Shown: positions 16,402-24,810, numbered from the stretch's first letter. The stretch: 64,000 nucleotides of DNA from an uncultured Bradyrhizobium sp. (GCF_936943645.1 NZ_CAKZJO010000038.1:28603-92602); one strand, 5' to 3'. Translations and numbers: made by a program. Notes: generated from the letters alone by a model not told the origin.

Positions 16402-18048
16402 ATGAGCCGGGAAAGCGAGACGAGCGAACTTGAGCTGGTCGCGAAGGCATTCCAGGTCATCTCGAGGGAAATCAGTTATCAGGGATTGGCCAAAGCCCTC
16501 CTCGCCGAGGCGCTAAGCTACTCCGGTGCAACCCGCGGCGCGATCCTGCTCAGCGGACAACGGGATATGCTCGCCAAGGCGGATGCGAGCTTCCCTCGCG
16601 AGAGGGCAAACTTTCTTGCCTCCTTCCCTCAAAGCGCGCAATTCAGTCTACCTGAAGATCTCGCCGAAGAGGTCCTCGGGAGAAAAGGGACGGTGGTGAG
16701 GGTTGCCGGAGCTGCGAGCTCGGCGCTCATTGACGCGACGAAGCCATCGTCCGGCAAGATAGCTCAATTATGCGTGCCGCTGGTTCATCAGAATTGGGCA
16801 ATCGGCGTAATCTATCTCGAGTCCGACGACGATGTAGGGATCTTTACGCCCCAGTGCGTGCGGGTGATCTCGATGCTGGCCAGTCAAGCCGCCATTTCGT
16901 TCGAATCGGTTCGGCTGTTCGAGGCACTACGTGAGACCAACATGTGGATGGTCAGAGGTCAGCAGATCGGTGGCATGGGTAGCTATCGCTGGAATACGAG
17001 GACTCTCCTCTCCCGAGGTTCGCGCGAGTGCTACCGCATCCTGGATCTTGATCTGGATGTAAATCCCGTGCCGTTCGAAATGTTCATAAGTCGAATCCAT
17101 CCGGAAGACTATCCTGCGTTGGAGCGGGCGCTTGGCGAGGCCATCAGCACCAAATCGCCATTTGCTCACGAATATCGCGTCATTCATAGGGACGGAAAAT
17201 CCTTGCATGTCGTCGCTGTTGGGCAATTCGACGAGGGGCCAACGGGAGATTTGGAGCTCGAGGGCATCATCACTGACATCTCACAGCGGAAGGCGGCGGA
17301 GCAGGCGCTTGCAGACGCGCGGAATGAGCTTGCGCATGCGTCGGGTCTGACCTCGCTTGGTGAACTCGCTGGCTCCATCATTCACGAGATCGATCAACCT
17401 CTGACGGGCATACTCACAAGCGCAGAGGCTTGCGCGCGGTGGCTCGACAGGGATCCCGCCGAGGCTGCGGAAGCGCGAAAATCGATTGCACGCATTATCA
17501 GGCAGGCGCGCCGAACCGCAGATGTGGTGACAGGGGTCAGGTCCCTGGTACGAGGCGCCCAGGTTCGTTTTGCAGAATTCGATATCAACGACGCGGTTGC
17601 AGAAGTCCTTCTGCTTTCAAAGCGAGAGGTCGAGCGAGCTGGTGTCGTCGTACGTACGGATTTCGACCGGACGGCGCCTCGTCTCGAGGCGGATCGAGTG
17701 CAGATCCAGCAGGTTGCTCTTAACCTTGTGCGCAACGCCATAGAGGCGATGACCGAAGTAGGAGAGGGGAACCGCATTTTGACCATCTCATCGTGGATCG
17801 CTGATGATATGATCTCGGTTGCGATCGCGGATACGGGTACGGGTGTCGATCCGGCCGATAGAGATCGAGTCTTTGAGACTCTCTACACGACGAAGGGAGC
17901 CGGGCTCGGTCTGGGACTATCGATCTGCCGGAAGATAGTCAGGCTTCACGGAGGAAAGCTATGGGTGGAAGAAAACGGGAGGTGCGGAGCGAGGTTCACG
18001 TTCAGTCTCCCGCGCCGCCAAGCAGTTCGGGGGTCGAGAATCCAGTAG
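16402..18048 (+). CDS. GAF-PAS sensor histidine kinase
   Basis: This protein of 548 residues starts from the ATG at 16402 (AGGGG upstream). Residues 10-175 form a GAF domain ending CVPLVHQNWAIGVIYLE and FTPQCVRVISMLASQAAISFE. Residues 190-305 are a PAS domain (GSYRWNT to RIHPEDYPALERAL to DGKSLHVVAV). The transmitter follows, with H-box SIIHEIDQPLTGI near 340, N-box LNLVRNAIEAM, G1 AIADTGTGVDP and G2 LGLGLSICRK. It is cytoplasmic and closely resembles the C-terminal half of the giant kinase at 6325-11526, as if a shortened paralogue. Its end overlaps the start of the FixJ-type regulator by up to 88 bases, so the two form a two-component pair. Confidence 0.9.
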   Translation: MSRESETSELELVAKAFQVISREISYQGLAKALLAEALSYSGATRGAILLSGQRDMLAKADASFPRERANFLASFPQSAQFSLPEDLAEEVLGRKGTVVRVAGAASSALIDATKPSSGKIAQLCVPLVHQNWAIGVIYLESDDDVGIFTPQCVRVISMLASQAAISFESVRLFEALRETNMWMVRGQQIGGMGSYRWNTRTLLSRGSRECYRILDLDLDVNPVPFEMFISRIHPEDYPALERALGEAISTKSPFAHEYRVIHRDGKSLHVVAVGQFDEGPTGDLELEGIITDISQRKAAEQALADARNELAHASGLTSLGELAGSIIHEIDQPLTGILTSAEACARWLDRDPAEAAEARKSIARIIRQARRTADVVTGVRSLVRGAQVRFAEFDINDAVAEVLLLSKREVERAGVVVRTDFDRTAPRLEADRVQIQQVALNLVRNAIEAMTEVGEGNRILTISSWIADDMISVAIADTGTGVDPADRDRVFETLYTTKGAGLGLGLSICRKIVRLHGGKLWVEENGRCGARFTFSLPRRQAVRGSRIQ

Positions 18049-18665
18049 ACGCGTCTCAATCCGGGATCGTCCATATTGTTGACGATGACCGCGCTGTCCG
18101 CGAGTCCCTCGGGGATCTCCTCGAATCATTGAACTACAAGGTCGCGCTATACGCGTCTGCAGCGGACTTCTTGAAGGTCGAGCTATCGGATGCGCCGGCG
18201 TGTCTGGTGCTTGACGTCAGACTGCCTGGAACAAGTGGTCTTGAGTTGCAGGAATACCTAACGAAGATCAATGTCGGAATCCCGGTGATCCTGATGACCG
18301 CTTTCGGCGACATCCCCATGTCGGTCAGAGGCATGAAACTGGGCGCGGTCGATTTCCTCACCAAGCCGATACGAGACCAGGATCTTCTGGATGCCGTCAC
18401 CGCCGCGATTCGAAAGGATATCGATCGACGCGACGACAGTGCACATATTGCGCAATTGCAGGAAAAGTTCTCGCTGCTGACCGCTCGCGAGCGGCAGGTG
18501 ATGACGCTTGTGACATCCGGGTTGATGAACAAACAGGTCGCCAACGAACTCTCCATCAGTGAAGCTACGGTCAAAATGCACCGCGGAAGCGTCATGCGGA
18601 AGCTGGGAGCAAGAACGGCGGCGATGCTCGTTCGAATGGCTGAGGCGCTTCAACTCCAGCGATAG
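17961..18665 (+). CDS. FixJ/NarL-type response regulator
   Basis: This protein of up to 234 residues has an N-terminal receiver (acidic pair HIVDDDRAV, phospho-Asp in CLVLDVRLPGTSG, Thr in LMTAFGD, Lys in FLTKPIRD) and a C-terminal LuxR-type helix-turn-helix (LTARERQVMTLVTSG, then NKQVANELSISEATVKMH). This is the FixJ/TodT architecture, which activates transcription as a phosphorylated dimer. The start is uncertain: ATG 17961 or GTG 17982, both inside the kinase gene in another frame. The cognate kinase is the gene at 16402. The dyad element that starts 60 bases after its stop is a plausible target or autoregulatory site. Confidence 0.9.
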   Translation: MGGRKREVRSEVHVQSPAPPSSSGVENPVDASQSGIVHIVDDDRAVRESLGDLLESLNYKVALYASAADFLKVELSDAPACLVLDVRLPGTSGLELQEYLTKINVGIPVILMTAFGDIPMSVRGMKLGAVDFLTKPIRDQDLLDAVTAAIRKDIDRRDDSAHIAQLQEKFSLLTARERQVMTLVTSGLMNKQVANELSISEATVKMHRGSVMRKLGARTAAMLVRMAEALQLQR

Positions 18666-18724
18666 ATCGTTGCGCTAGACAAGCAGCCGATGCTGAAATC
18701 GCCGGCGCGACTCACGCCCCGGCA

Positions 18725-18794
18725 CCCATACCTAGGTATGGGCTGAGCCCGTACAACCGTGAGATTGCTGACAGGGCGTTTGAACAGCATGCTC
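18725..18794 (+). promoter_or_regulatory. 70-bp activator-type promoter element, copy 2
   Basis: The perfect 18-bp palindrome CCCATACCTAGGTATGGG is at 18725-18742, the short dyad CAACCGTGAGATTG at 18754-18767, and TTGCTG (18765-18770) and CATGCT (18788-18793) are 17 bases apart. Spacing between all blocks equals that at 12674-12743 (11 bases, then 19 bases), while the sequence between the blocks is unrelated, so the blocks are the conserved part. It lies 167 bases before the AraC gene start and after the FixJ-type regulator. Confidence 0.6.
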
Positions 18795-18961
18795 TCCCTG
18801 TGAGGTGCTTCCATTGATTGGCAGCGCACCTGGCCGGAGAAGCGATGCCGCCCTTGCAGCTTGCGGCTTCAACACCTGCGAACAGACAACCAAGCATCCC
18901 CTCGGCACGGAAGTTCGTTGATGAGCGAACACTGCCATCCGGAGCACAAGGTAGGGCGACG

Positions 18962-19939
18962 ATGATGGGAATGAACCTAGCAAATTCGAGTGAGAGCAAG
19001 CAACGAGGCGCAGCCTCAGCTTCACCGGCGCGATTGGTAGGCGAAGCGCAGGCGGTCAAGTCTTCCACAGTCGCCCTCGATTCAAGAGTTGGCATAACCC
19101 CTGCCGATCCGGTGACGCGCCTCGAGATGGGGCGGCGTTGGTGGGTTTCGGAGAGTGTTCACTTGCCTTGCGGCAGCAGAGCCGAGTTTCGCTTTCAGGG
19201 GTCGAGGCATCTTCTCGCACTCTACAACGAAGGCGCCGGGAAAAGAGGGGAGGCGTCCGTCGACGGTGTATGTCGCTCGAAGCTGCGCGGTTCCGACCAC
19301 CTTCTGACATTCGTCCCGGCGGGACGCGCTTACCGGGAATGGCATGAGACAGCCTCCTTTACAGAGGTGACATTTCTCTACTTCGATCCCGCTGCGCTTC
19401 GCCTATCGGAAGCCACCAACGCTCAGTTTTTGCCGAGGGTGTACTTCGAGGATGCGCTCGTTTGGCAAACGGCCTTCAAGTTGAAGAAGGCTATAGAAAG
19501 CTGCGGAACGGAGTGCGCGCCCTATCTGGAAGCCCTCTGCGGCGTGCTCGCCCACGAGCTCTCAATGCCCGATGGCGACTTGGTTCGCGAGCCGACACCC
19601 GTCAGTCGTGGAGGTTTGGCAGGTTGGCAGAAGCGCGTCGTCGTCGAGTACGTGGAAGAGCATTTGGGAGAGCAGGTCTGCCTGCTCAAGCTCGCCGAGC
19701 TCGCCAGGCTGAGCGTTCACCACTTTTGCCGAGCGTTCAAAAGGTCTTTCGGGATGCCCGCCTATCAATACCAGGTTCTTCGACGCATGGAGTTCGCGAA
19801 ATTGCGGTTGGCTGATCGGGCGGCCTCGATCACCGACATCGCGCTCAGTCTCGGCTATGCGCAGACGAGCTCCTTCAGCTCGGCCTTTCGAAAAGCGACG
19901 GGTTGGACGCCTACCAATTATCGCAGGGAGCTCAAATGA
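18962..19939 (+). CDS. AraC-family transcriptional regulator
   Basis: This protein of about 325 residues has an N-terminal half with a cupin-like strand pattern (HLLTFVPAGRAYREWHE), and the C-terminal 100 residues carry two helix-turn-helix motifs (LLKLAELARLSVHHFCRAFK and SITDIALSLGYAQTSSFSSA) ending GWTPTNYRRELK. The start is placed at ATG 18962, close behind AGGTAGGG; a TTG at 18818 would add 48 residues of low-complexity sequence. It is downstream of the dyad promoter at 18725-18794, so a regulator in this block probably controls it. It may in turn control the hydrolase operon beginning at 20080. Confidence 0.85.
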   Translation: MMGMNLANSSESKQRGAASASPARLVGEAQAVKSSTVALDSRVGITPADPVTRLEMGRRWWVSESVHLPCGSRAEFRFQGSRHLLALYNEGAGKRGEASVDGVCRSKLRGSDHLLTFVPAGRAYREWHETASFTEVTFLYFDPAALRLSEATNAQFLPRVYFEDALVWQTAFKLKKAIESCGTECAPYLEALCGVLAHELSMPDGDLVREPTPVSRGGLAGWQKRVVVEYVEEHLGEQVCLLKLAELARLSVHHFCRAFKRSFGMPAYQYQVLRRMEFAKLRLADRAASITDIALSLGYAQTSSFSSAFRKATGWTPTNYRRELK

Positions 19940-20079
19940 AGCGAATCGCCGGGAGGCTTGTAACCAGGGCATTGCGAGCCGCGAAATAATCGGCACGCCC
20001 GGAGTGCCGCTTGCGGATGATCATTTAGGCGTTCTGGCAGCCGCCCGGGCGTTGAAGGGCGAACAGAAAGGGACTGCGG

Positions 20080-20988
20080 ATGACAGGCATTCGATATCGC
20101 AAAGCTGACGTGGATGGACTGAAGATATTCTATCGCGAGGCTGGACCGACCGACGCGCCGGTGCTGCTGCTGCTGCACGGCTTTCCGACAGCTGGCCATA
20201 TGTTCCGTGACCTGATCCCGGCCCTGTCAAGTCGCTTCCGGGTTGTGGCGCCGGACCTGCCCGGATTTGGCCAGTCCGACATGCCCGGCCGCGCAAGCTT
20301 CACATACACATTCGCGGCGTTGGCGCAGGTGATCGAGCGGTTCACTGAAGTCGTAGGCCTCGCTCGCTTCTCGCTGTTCGTCTTTGACTATGGCGCGCCG
20401 ACGGGCTTTCGAATGGCCGTCCGCCACCCCGAACGCATCGTTTCCATTATCTCGCAGAACGGAAACGCTTACGAAGAGGGGCTGAGCGACGGATGGGATC
20501 CAATCCGGACTTACTGGATGGACCCATCGAAGGAGAACCGGGCGGCGCTGCGCGTATTGCTTTCGCCGGAAACGACGACCTGGCAATACACCCACGGGGT
20601 GCCGAATGCCTCGCTGGTCTCCCCCGATGGATACACCTTGGACAATCACTATCTCGCGCGTCCCGGTGCCGACGAAATACAGCTCGATCTGTTCGCGGAT
20701 TACAAAACCAACGTCGCGATGTATCCGGAATTCCAGGCCTACTTCCGCAAACATCAGCCTCCCTTTCTCGCTGTCTGGGGCAAGAACGATCCGTTCTTCC
20801 TACCAGCGGGCGCAAACGCGTTTCAGCGCGACATCGCAAACGCGGAGGTGCGCTTGTTCGACACGGGCCATTTTGCCCTCGAAACACATGCAACGGAGAT
20901 CGCGGCCGTGATCGGCGAGTTTCTTGTGCGGCAAACGTCAGACGCTCGAATGAATGCACTTGCAGCAGCGAGCGCCAGGACAACATGA
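20080..20988 (+). CDS. Alpha/beta hydrolase, haloalkane dehalogenase/epoxide hydrolase type
   Basis: This 302-residue enzyme has the oxyanion HGFPTAGHMF, the sequence DLPGFGQSD, an Asp nucleophile in LFVFDYGAPTGFRM (residue about 109), the acid near WGKNDPFF and the catalytic His in GHFALETH. An Asp rather than Ser nucleophile places it with haloalkane dehalogenases, epoxide hydrolases and fluoroacetate dehalogenases. Which substrate it uses is not visible; a cap region of about 70 residues (140-210) would decide. It is the first of three closely spaced genes: the next starts within its stop codon (ATGA). Confidence 0.88.
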   Translation: MTGIRYRKADVDGLKIFYREAGPTDAPVLLLLHGFPTAGHMFRDLIPALSSRFRVVAPDLPGFGQSDMPGRASFTYTFAALAQVIERFTEVVGLARFSLFVFDYGAPTGFRMAVRHPERIVSIISQNGNAYEEGLSDGWDPIRTYWMDPSKENRAALRVLLSPETTTWQYTHGVPNASLVSPDGYTLDNHYLARPGADEIQLDLFADYKTNVAMYPEFQAYFRKHQPPFLAVWGKNDPFFLPAGANAFQRDIANAEVRLFDTGHFALETHATEIAAVIGEFLVRQTSDARMNALAAASARTT

Positions 20989-21962
20989 TGCGCGCCATCG
21001 TCCTTGAAAAATTCGGCGGCTTGGACAGCCTGGCCTATCGGGATGTTCCGGAGCCAGAGCCTTCGCACGGTCATGCCGTCATCCAAGTGAAGGGATTCGG
21101 CATTAATCACGCGGAGATGCACATGCGCCGAGGCGAATGGGCTGAAGCGGCGCCGATCAGCGGAATTGAATGCGTGGGCCTCGTGAAGTCGTGTCCGGGC
21201 GGCGAATTCCCTGTCGGAGCGAAGGTGGCCGCACTGATGGGCGGTCTCGGTCGGACGATTAATGGAAGTTATGCCGAGTATACGCGGGCTCCGGTCTCGA
21301 ACGTCGCCCTGTTTGATTCGAAGTTGCCCTGGGCAGAGCTCGCAGCCATACCAGAGACCTTTGCGACGGCATGGACATGTCTCTTCCGCAACCTGGCGCT
21401 TCGCCGCGGTGAGCTTCTCGTCATCCGCGGCGCGACATCCTCGTTCGGTCAAGCCGCACTCAAGCTCGCGATCAATGCCGGCGCGCGAGTCATTGCGACG
21501 ACCCGCAACCGGGAGCGCTTTGCCATGCTGGAGAAACTTGGCGCGACCCGTTGCGAAATCGAACGGGGCGATCTCTCACAGCATCTTCCCGAAGCGAAGC
21601 GGGTAGATGCTGTTCTGGATCTCGTCGGCAACAGTGCCGCCCTCGATTCGCTCGGCCTGCTCCGTCGCGGAGGCCGATCATGTCTTGCGGGCTGGCTGGG
21701 TGGACTTGATCCGATTGTCGATTTCAACCCCTTATTGCAGATGGCAAGCGGGGTCTATCTGACCTTCTTCGGCAGCTTCGTATTCGGGACACCCGGGTTT
21801 CCTCTCTCCGACGTACCTCTGGGAGAAATTGCCGCGGACGCCGCGGCTGGGCGGCTCGATGTCAAGCCAACCCGGATATTTCGGTTCGACGAGATCCACG
21901 AGGCGCATCGCGTCATGGAAGCGAACGAGGCGATCGGAAAGATGGTCGTCGTGATCGATTGA
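20985..21962 (+). CDS. Zinc-independent alcohol dehydrogenase / quinone oxidoreductase (MDR family)
   Basis: This 325-residue medium-chain dehydrogenase/reductase has an N-terminal GroES-like domain (residues 1-115) and a Rossmann domain with LLVIRGATSSFGQAALKLA, where the usual GxGxxG is replaced by the quinone-oxidoreductase type A-x-x-x-x-G. The catalytic and structural zinc Cys residues of classical alcohol dehydrogenases are missing, which fits NADPH:quinone or enoyl reductase activity. Translation is coupled to the upstream hydrolase through a 4-base overlap, and the SDR follows 29 bases later, so the three enzymes probably act in one pathway. Confidence 0.87.
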   Translation: MMRAIVLEKFGGLDSLAYRDVPEPEPSHGHAVIQVKGFGINHAEMHMRRGEWAEAAPISGIECVGLVKSCPGGEFPVGAKVAALMGGLGRTINGSYAEYTRAPVSNVALFDSKLPWAELAAIPETFATAWTCLFRNLALRRGELLVIRGATSSFGQAALKLAINAGARVIATTRNRERFAMLEKLGATRCEIERGDLSQHLPEAKRVDAVLDLVGNSAALDSLGLLRRGGRSCLAGWLGGLDPIVDFNPLLQMASGVYLTFFGSFVFGTPGFPLSDVPLGEIAADAAAGRLDVKPTRIFRFDEIHEAHRVMEANEAIGKMVVVID

Positions 21963-21991
21963 CGAACAAAGGCGAATCGTGGGGACCTGCT

Positions 21992-22762
21992 ATGTCAAGG
22001 ACAGTTGCTATCGTTACAGGCGCAAGCCAGGGCATCGGCCGCGCAACGGCGGTGCGCCTGGCGCGCGATTTCGCGGCGCTTGTTGTCGTTGCACGAAATC
22101 GCTCCAATCTGGAGGACACTGCGGCGATGGCTAGGGCTGCCGGTGCAGAAACTCTGGTGATCGAGGCCGATCTGTCGGAACCTCGCGCTGCGAAAGCTGT
22201 CGTCGACCAGACTCTGGCTCTCTTTGGCCGCATCGATGCTCTCCTCAACATTGCAGGCGCGGTGCCGCAGGTCGACTTGTTCGAGACGACGGACGAACAG
22301 TGGGAAGCCGGACTGGCGTTGAAACTACACGGCGCCCGGCGGCTCACCATCGCCGCTTGGCCATCGCTCATGGCAACCAAGGGCGCCGTGGTGTTGATGT
22401 CCGGAAACTCCGCCCTATTCCCCAAAGCGCCCTATGCCGCGGTAGGTACCATCAATGCCGCGATCATCGCCCTGGCAAAGGCGTTCTCCGACAAGGGGAT
22501 TGGCGATGGAGTGCAAGTCAATAGCGTTCTGCCCGGCCCGGTCATGACGGGGCGCCGCCGCTCCTATCTTGAGCATTGGGCTGCTTCGCATAACATGACG
22601 GTCGAGGAAGCGACCACGAAATTCCCCAGGGATGCCGGTATCGCGCGCTACGGTGAGCCGGAAGAGATCGCTGAACTGATGGCGTTCCTGGTATCGCCAG
22701 GCGCGCGTTGGATGACCGGGGCGGCCTTGCGAATGGATGGCGGTGAGGTGAAATCGATTTGA
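21992..22762 (+). CDS. Divergent SDR-family protein lacking the YxxxK lysine
   Basis: This 256-residue Rossmann protein has the cofactor motif TGASQGIGR, the NAG-like motif LNIAGAVPQ and the loop VLPGPV. In the active-site segment MSGNSALFPKAPYAAVG the Tyr is present, but the residue four positions later is Gly instead of Lys (codons TAT GCC GCG GTA GGT). I recall a divergent SDR subgroup with Y-x-x-x-G and a following N-A-A that also lacks the Lys, and this protein has INAAIIALAKA. Catalysis, if any, must differ from classical SDRs. It is the last gene of the 20080 operon. The start follows GGGGA. Confidence 0.85.
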   Translation: MSRTVAIVTGASQGIGRATAVRLARDFAALVVVARNRSNLEDTAAMARAAGAETLVIEADLSEPRAAKAVVDQTLALFGRIDALLNIAGAVPQVDLFETTDEQWEAGLALKLHGARRLTIAAWPSLMATKGAVVLMSGNSALFPKAPYAAVGTINAAIIALAKAFSDKGIGDGVQVNSVLPGPVMTGRRRSYLEHWAASHNMTVEEATTKFPRDAGIARYGEPEEIAELMAFLVSPGARWMTGAALRMDGGEVKSI

Positions 22763-23011
22763 GTTCGGTGCATGCCCTCGAGGGCGGAAAGCACGCGCTT
22801 GGAAGGCCTGATGCCATTCGGCCGCCGATCGCGTGTACCGGCTTTCGCGGCAGAGCATGGCATGGGTTACCCCGAGCATTTCGAAGTTGTTCTCCGTAGC
22901 GGTCGATCGCTGAGGAGGCCCGGCGCTTTCCGGGGGACTTTGCCGCTGCGATCACCGCGGTGGCGGGCCGCTTCGCAGTCGCGCCAAGAGTATGCGAACC
23001 AGGGCTAGCGT

Positions 23012-23278
23012 TCAGAAGCGCAGGTGCCGCACCCCGCTCAGTTCAAGCAGGTGTCCTTCTCGGGTACGCACCGCCCTGATCAGCTCGTTTCCACAATTGG
23101 AACACCTTACGATCGCCTCCGAGCGCCCTCCGCTTGCGACAAGAGAGCCAAGGCCGACCATCGTGCAGCATGCGTCGCACTGAACTTTCGTCAGGGTGAT
23201 GTCAAATGCGAAGGGTGCCTGAAGTAGGTGTGTAGCTGGGTCGCCGCCGATGATGAGGTCAGAGATAGTGTTGAACAT
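23012..23278 (-). CDS. DUF6510 family zinc-ribbon protein
   Basis: This 88-residue protein has two Cys pairs, CDACC near residue 34 and CSNCG near 60, spaced like a zinc ribbon, and an LIIGGDPATHLL region before the first pair. The start at 23278 has AGGAGG eleven bases upstream. Proteins of this family are often encoded beside the flavin reductase and sulfite-oxidase-like genes found here, so it may be a small assembly or regulatory partner. It ends a three-gene leftward operon, eight bases after the reductase. Confidence 0.75.
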   Translation of the reverse strand: MFNTISDLIIGGDPATHLLQAPFAFDITLTKVQCDACCTMVGLGSLVASGGRSEAIVRCSNCGNELIRAVRTREGHLLELSGVRHLRF

Positions 23279-23285
23279 GGAACAA

Positions 23286-24047
23286 CTATCCTCCTGATGG
23301 TCCAAAGCGTTCAGTCTTGATGGCGAGCGGGTCAAAGCCGAGCTTCACCAGCATGCTTGAGATGCTCTCAACAAACCCTGCGGGACCGCAGACAAAGAAC
23401 AAGGGGTCTTCCTCGCGCGCAAAGCTGTTCTTCGCGAGCAGGACTTCGTCGACCCGTCCTTTATGTCCGTTCCAATCGCGAGGACCCTCGCGAGTAAGAG
23501 CATAGATCACGCGCAGATCCGCATCGCTGTATGACATCGCATCGAGTTCATCCCGGTAAATGATGTCGTCCAGGCTGCGAGCCGAATAGATCAACGATGC
23601 AGGTATGGGGACGCGCAATGCTCGTCGGTGACGCAACATGGCCATGAGCGGCGTAACCCCGCTGCCGCCGGCAACGAGGCATATGGGGTGATTGGCCGTT
23701 TGATTCCAGGTAAAGTAGCCGCCGATCGGTCCGCGAAACTCGAGAGCGTCACCAATCTGCAGCTCATCGAGCAGATAGGAGGAGACCTCGCCGTCCTCGA
23801 TCCGCTCCACGGTGAGGGTAATGAGCTGCTCCGACGGAGGCGATGCGATCGAGTAGCTTCGTTCAGCCCGATAGCCGTCGTCGGCTGTGAGGCGAATGTC
23901 GACGTGTTGTCCTGGCTGGTGCCCGGGCCAACGGGCGGGCTGCAGGACGATGCTCTTCACCCGGCTTGTTTCGGCAACGATAGCCTGCACGCGTCCGATC
24001 TGCCATTCGATCCGGGACCGCAACCGAGGCGCGTCAATCGCCGTCAT
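23286..24047 (-). CDS. FAD/NAD-binding ferredoxin-reductase-type oxidoreductase
   Basis: This 253-residue enzyme is of the ferredoxin-NADP reductase type. The FAD-binding RAERSYSIASPP is near residue 63, with GQHVDIRL before it. The pyridine-nucleotide site CLVAGGSGVTPLMAMLR is near 125, and the end has FFVCGPAGFVESI. There is no 2Fe-2S domain, unlike the protein at 1384-3147. It starts within the last bases of the molybdoenzyme gene (14-base overlap), so the two are co-translated and it probably passes electrons from NAD(P)H to or from that enzyme. Confidence 0.88.
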   Translation of the reverse strand: MTAIDAPRLRSRIEWQIGRVQAIVAETSRVKSIVLQPARWPGHQPGQHVDIRLTADDGYRAERSYSIASPPSEQLITLTVERIEDGEVSSYLLDELQIGDALEFRGPIGGYFTWNQTANHPICLVAGGSGVTPLMAMLRHRRALRVPIPASLIYSARSLDDIIYRDELDAMSYSDADLRVIYALTREGPRDWNGHKGRVDEVLLAKNSFAREEDPLFFVCGPAGFVESISSMLVKLGFDPLAIKTERFGPSGG

Positions 24048-24651
24048 ATCGCTGTTCCCTCCAGGGATCGCCGTAGTTGTGATAGCCACGCGACTCCCAG
24101 AACCCCGGCTCGTTCTTGGGCATGAAGCGCAGTCTCCGGAGCCACTTTGCGCTCTTCCAGAAATATAGATGAGGAACAACAAGCCGCGCAGGGCCTCCAT
24201 GAGCCGGAGCGAGCGGCAAGCCCTCATAGCGGGTCGCAATCATCGCTTTTCCGCCGACCAGGTCCGCAAGGGGAAGGTTCGTTGTGTAACCACCGTCACA
24301 ATGCGCCATGACAAACGTATTGGGGGGCTCGTCCAGTCCGACCACCTTGAGAAGGTCGTCGAACGTGACGCCCTGCCAAACCGTGTTGAGCTTCGACCAT
24401 TTCGTGACGCAGTGAATGTCAGTTTTGATCGTGGTCTGGGGCAGTGCTTCGAATTCGTCCCAGGTCCACCTGCCGAGCAACGTTCCGCCAAGTTGAAGCG
24501 CAACTTTCCAGTCGGCGACACGGATGTCCGGTGTCGGTCCGGCGGAGAGCACGGGGAAGTCGGTCGTTAGATACTGCCCGGGCGGCAACTCGGCCGCTCC
24601 GGAAGTCTGTCGTTTTGATCTGAAGCCACGGGAAACAATAGGCTGGTCCAT
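24034..24651 (-). CDS. Sulfite-oxidase-like molybdopterin oxidoreductase
   Basis: This 205-residue single-domain protein has the sulfite oxidase molybdopterin fold without a haem or dimerisation domain. The Mo-ligand Cys is in DIHCVTKWSK (near residue 88). Other family motifs are WQGVTFDDLL, AHCDGGYTTNLPL, GGPARLVVPHLYFWKSAKW and the ending FWESRGYHNYGDPW. No Tat signal is seen, so it is probably cytoplasmic, like YuiH-type proteins. The substrate is unknown: sulfite, or S- or N-oxides. Reductase and DUF6510 genes follow in the same operon; the amidase gene is divergent across 221 bases. Confidence 0.87.
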   Translation of the reverse strand: MDQPIVSRGFRSKRQTSGAAELPPGQYLTTDFPVLSAGPTPDIRVADWKVALQLGGTLLGRWTWDEFEALPQTTIKTDIHCVTKWSKLNTVWQGVTFDDLLKVVGLDEPPNTFVMAHCDGGYTTNLPLADLVGGKAMIATRYEGLPLAPAHGGPARLVVPHLYFWKSAKWLRRLRFMPKNEPGFWESRGYHNYGDPWREQRYDGD

Positions 24652-24766
24652 GGATGCGTGTCCTTGTGTCTGACGCGCAGGAGTCCGGACGAGATATCGG
24701 TGTGCCGTGGATCCCGCTCCAACGCAGATGCACCTCGGTTGATGGCTTGTCGATGGCCGTTGCGGA

Positions 24767-24810
24767 GAATGCATCAAGATCGAGAAAGACAGAGCAATCG
24801 CGAAAGCGCA
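24767..24810 (+). repeat. 44-bp conserved element, copy A
   Basis: Thirty-six of 44 bases equal 28071-28114. Six of the eight differences fall on third codon positions of the frame E-C-I-K-I-E-K-D-R-A-I-A, which suggests it was or is translated. It lies 62 bases before the first amidase gene and inside the divergent promoter region. I find no start codon with a ribosome-binding site for this frame; it stops after about 28 codons. Confidence 0.55.
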
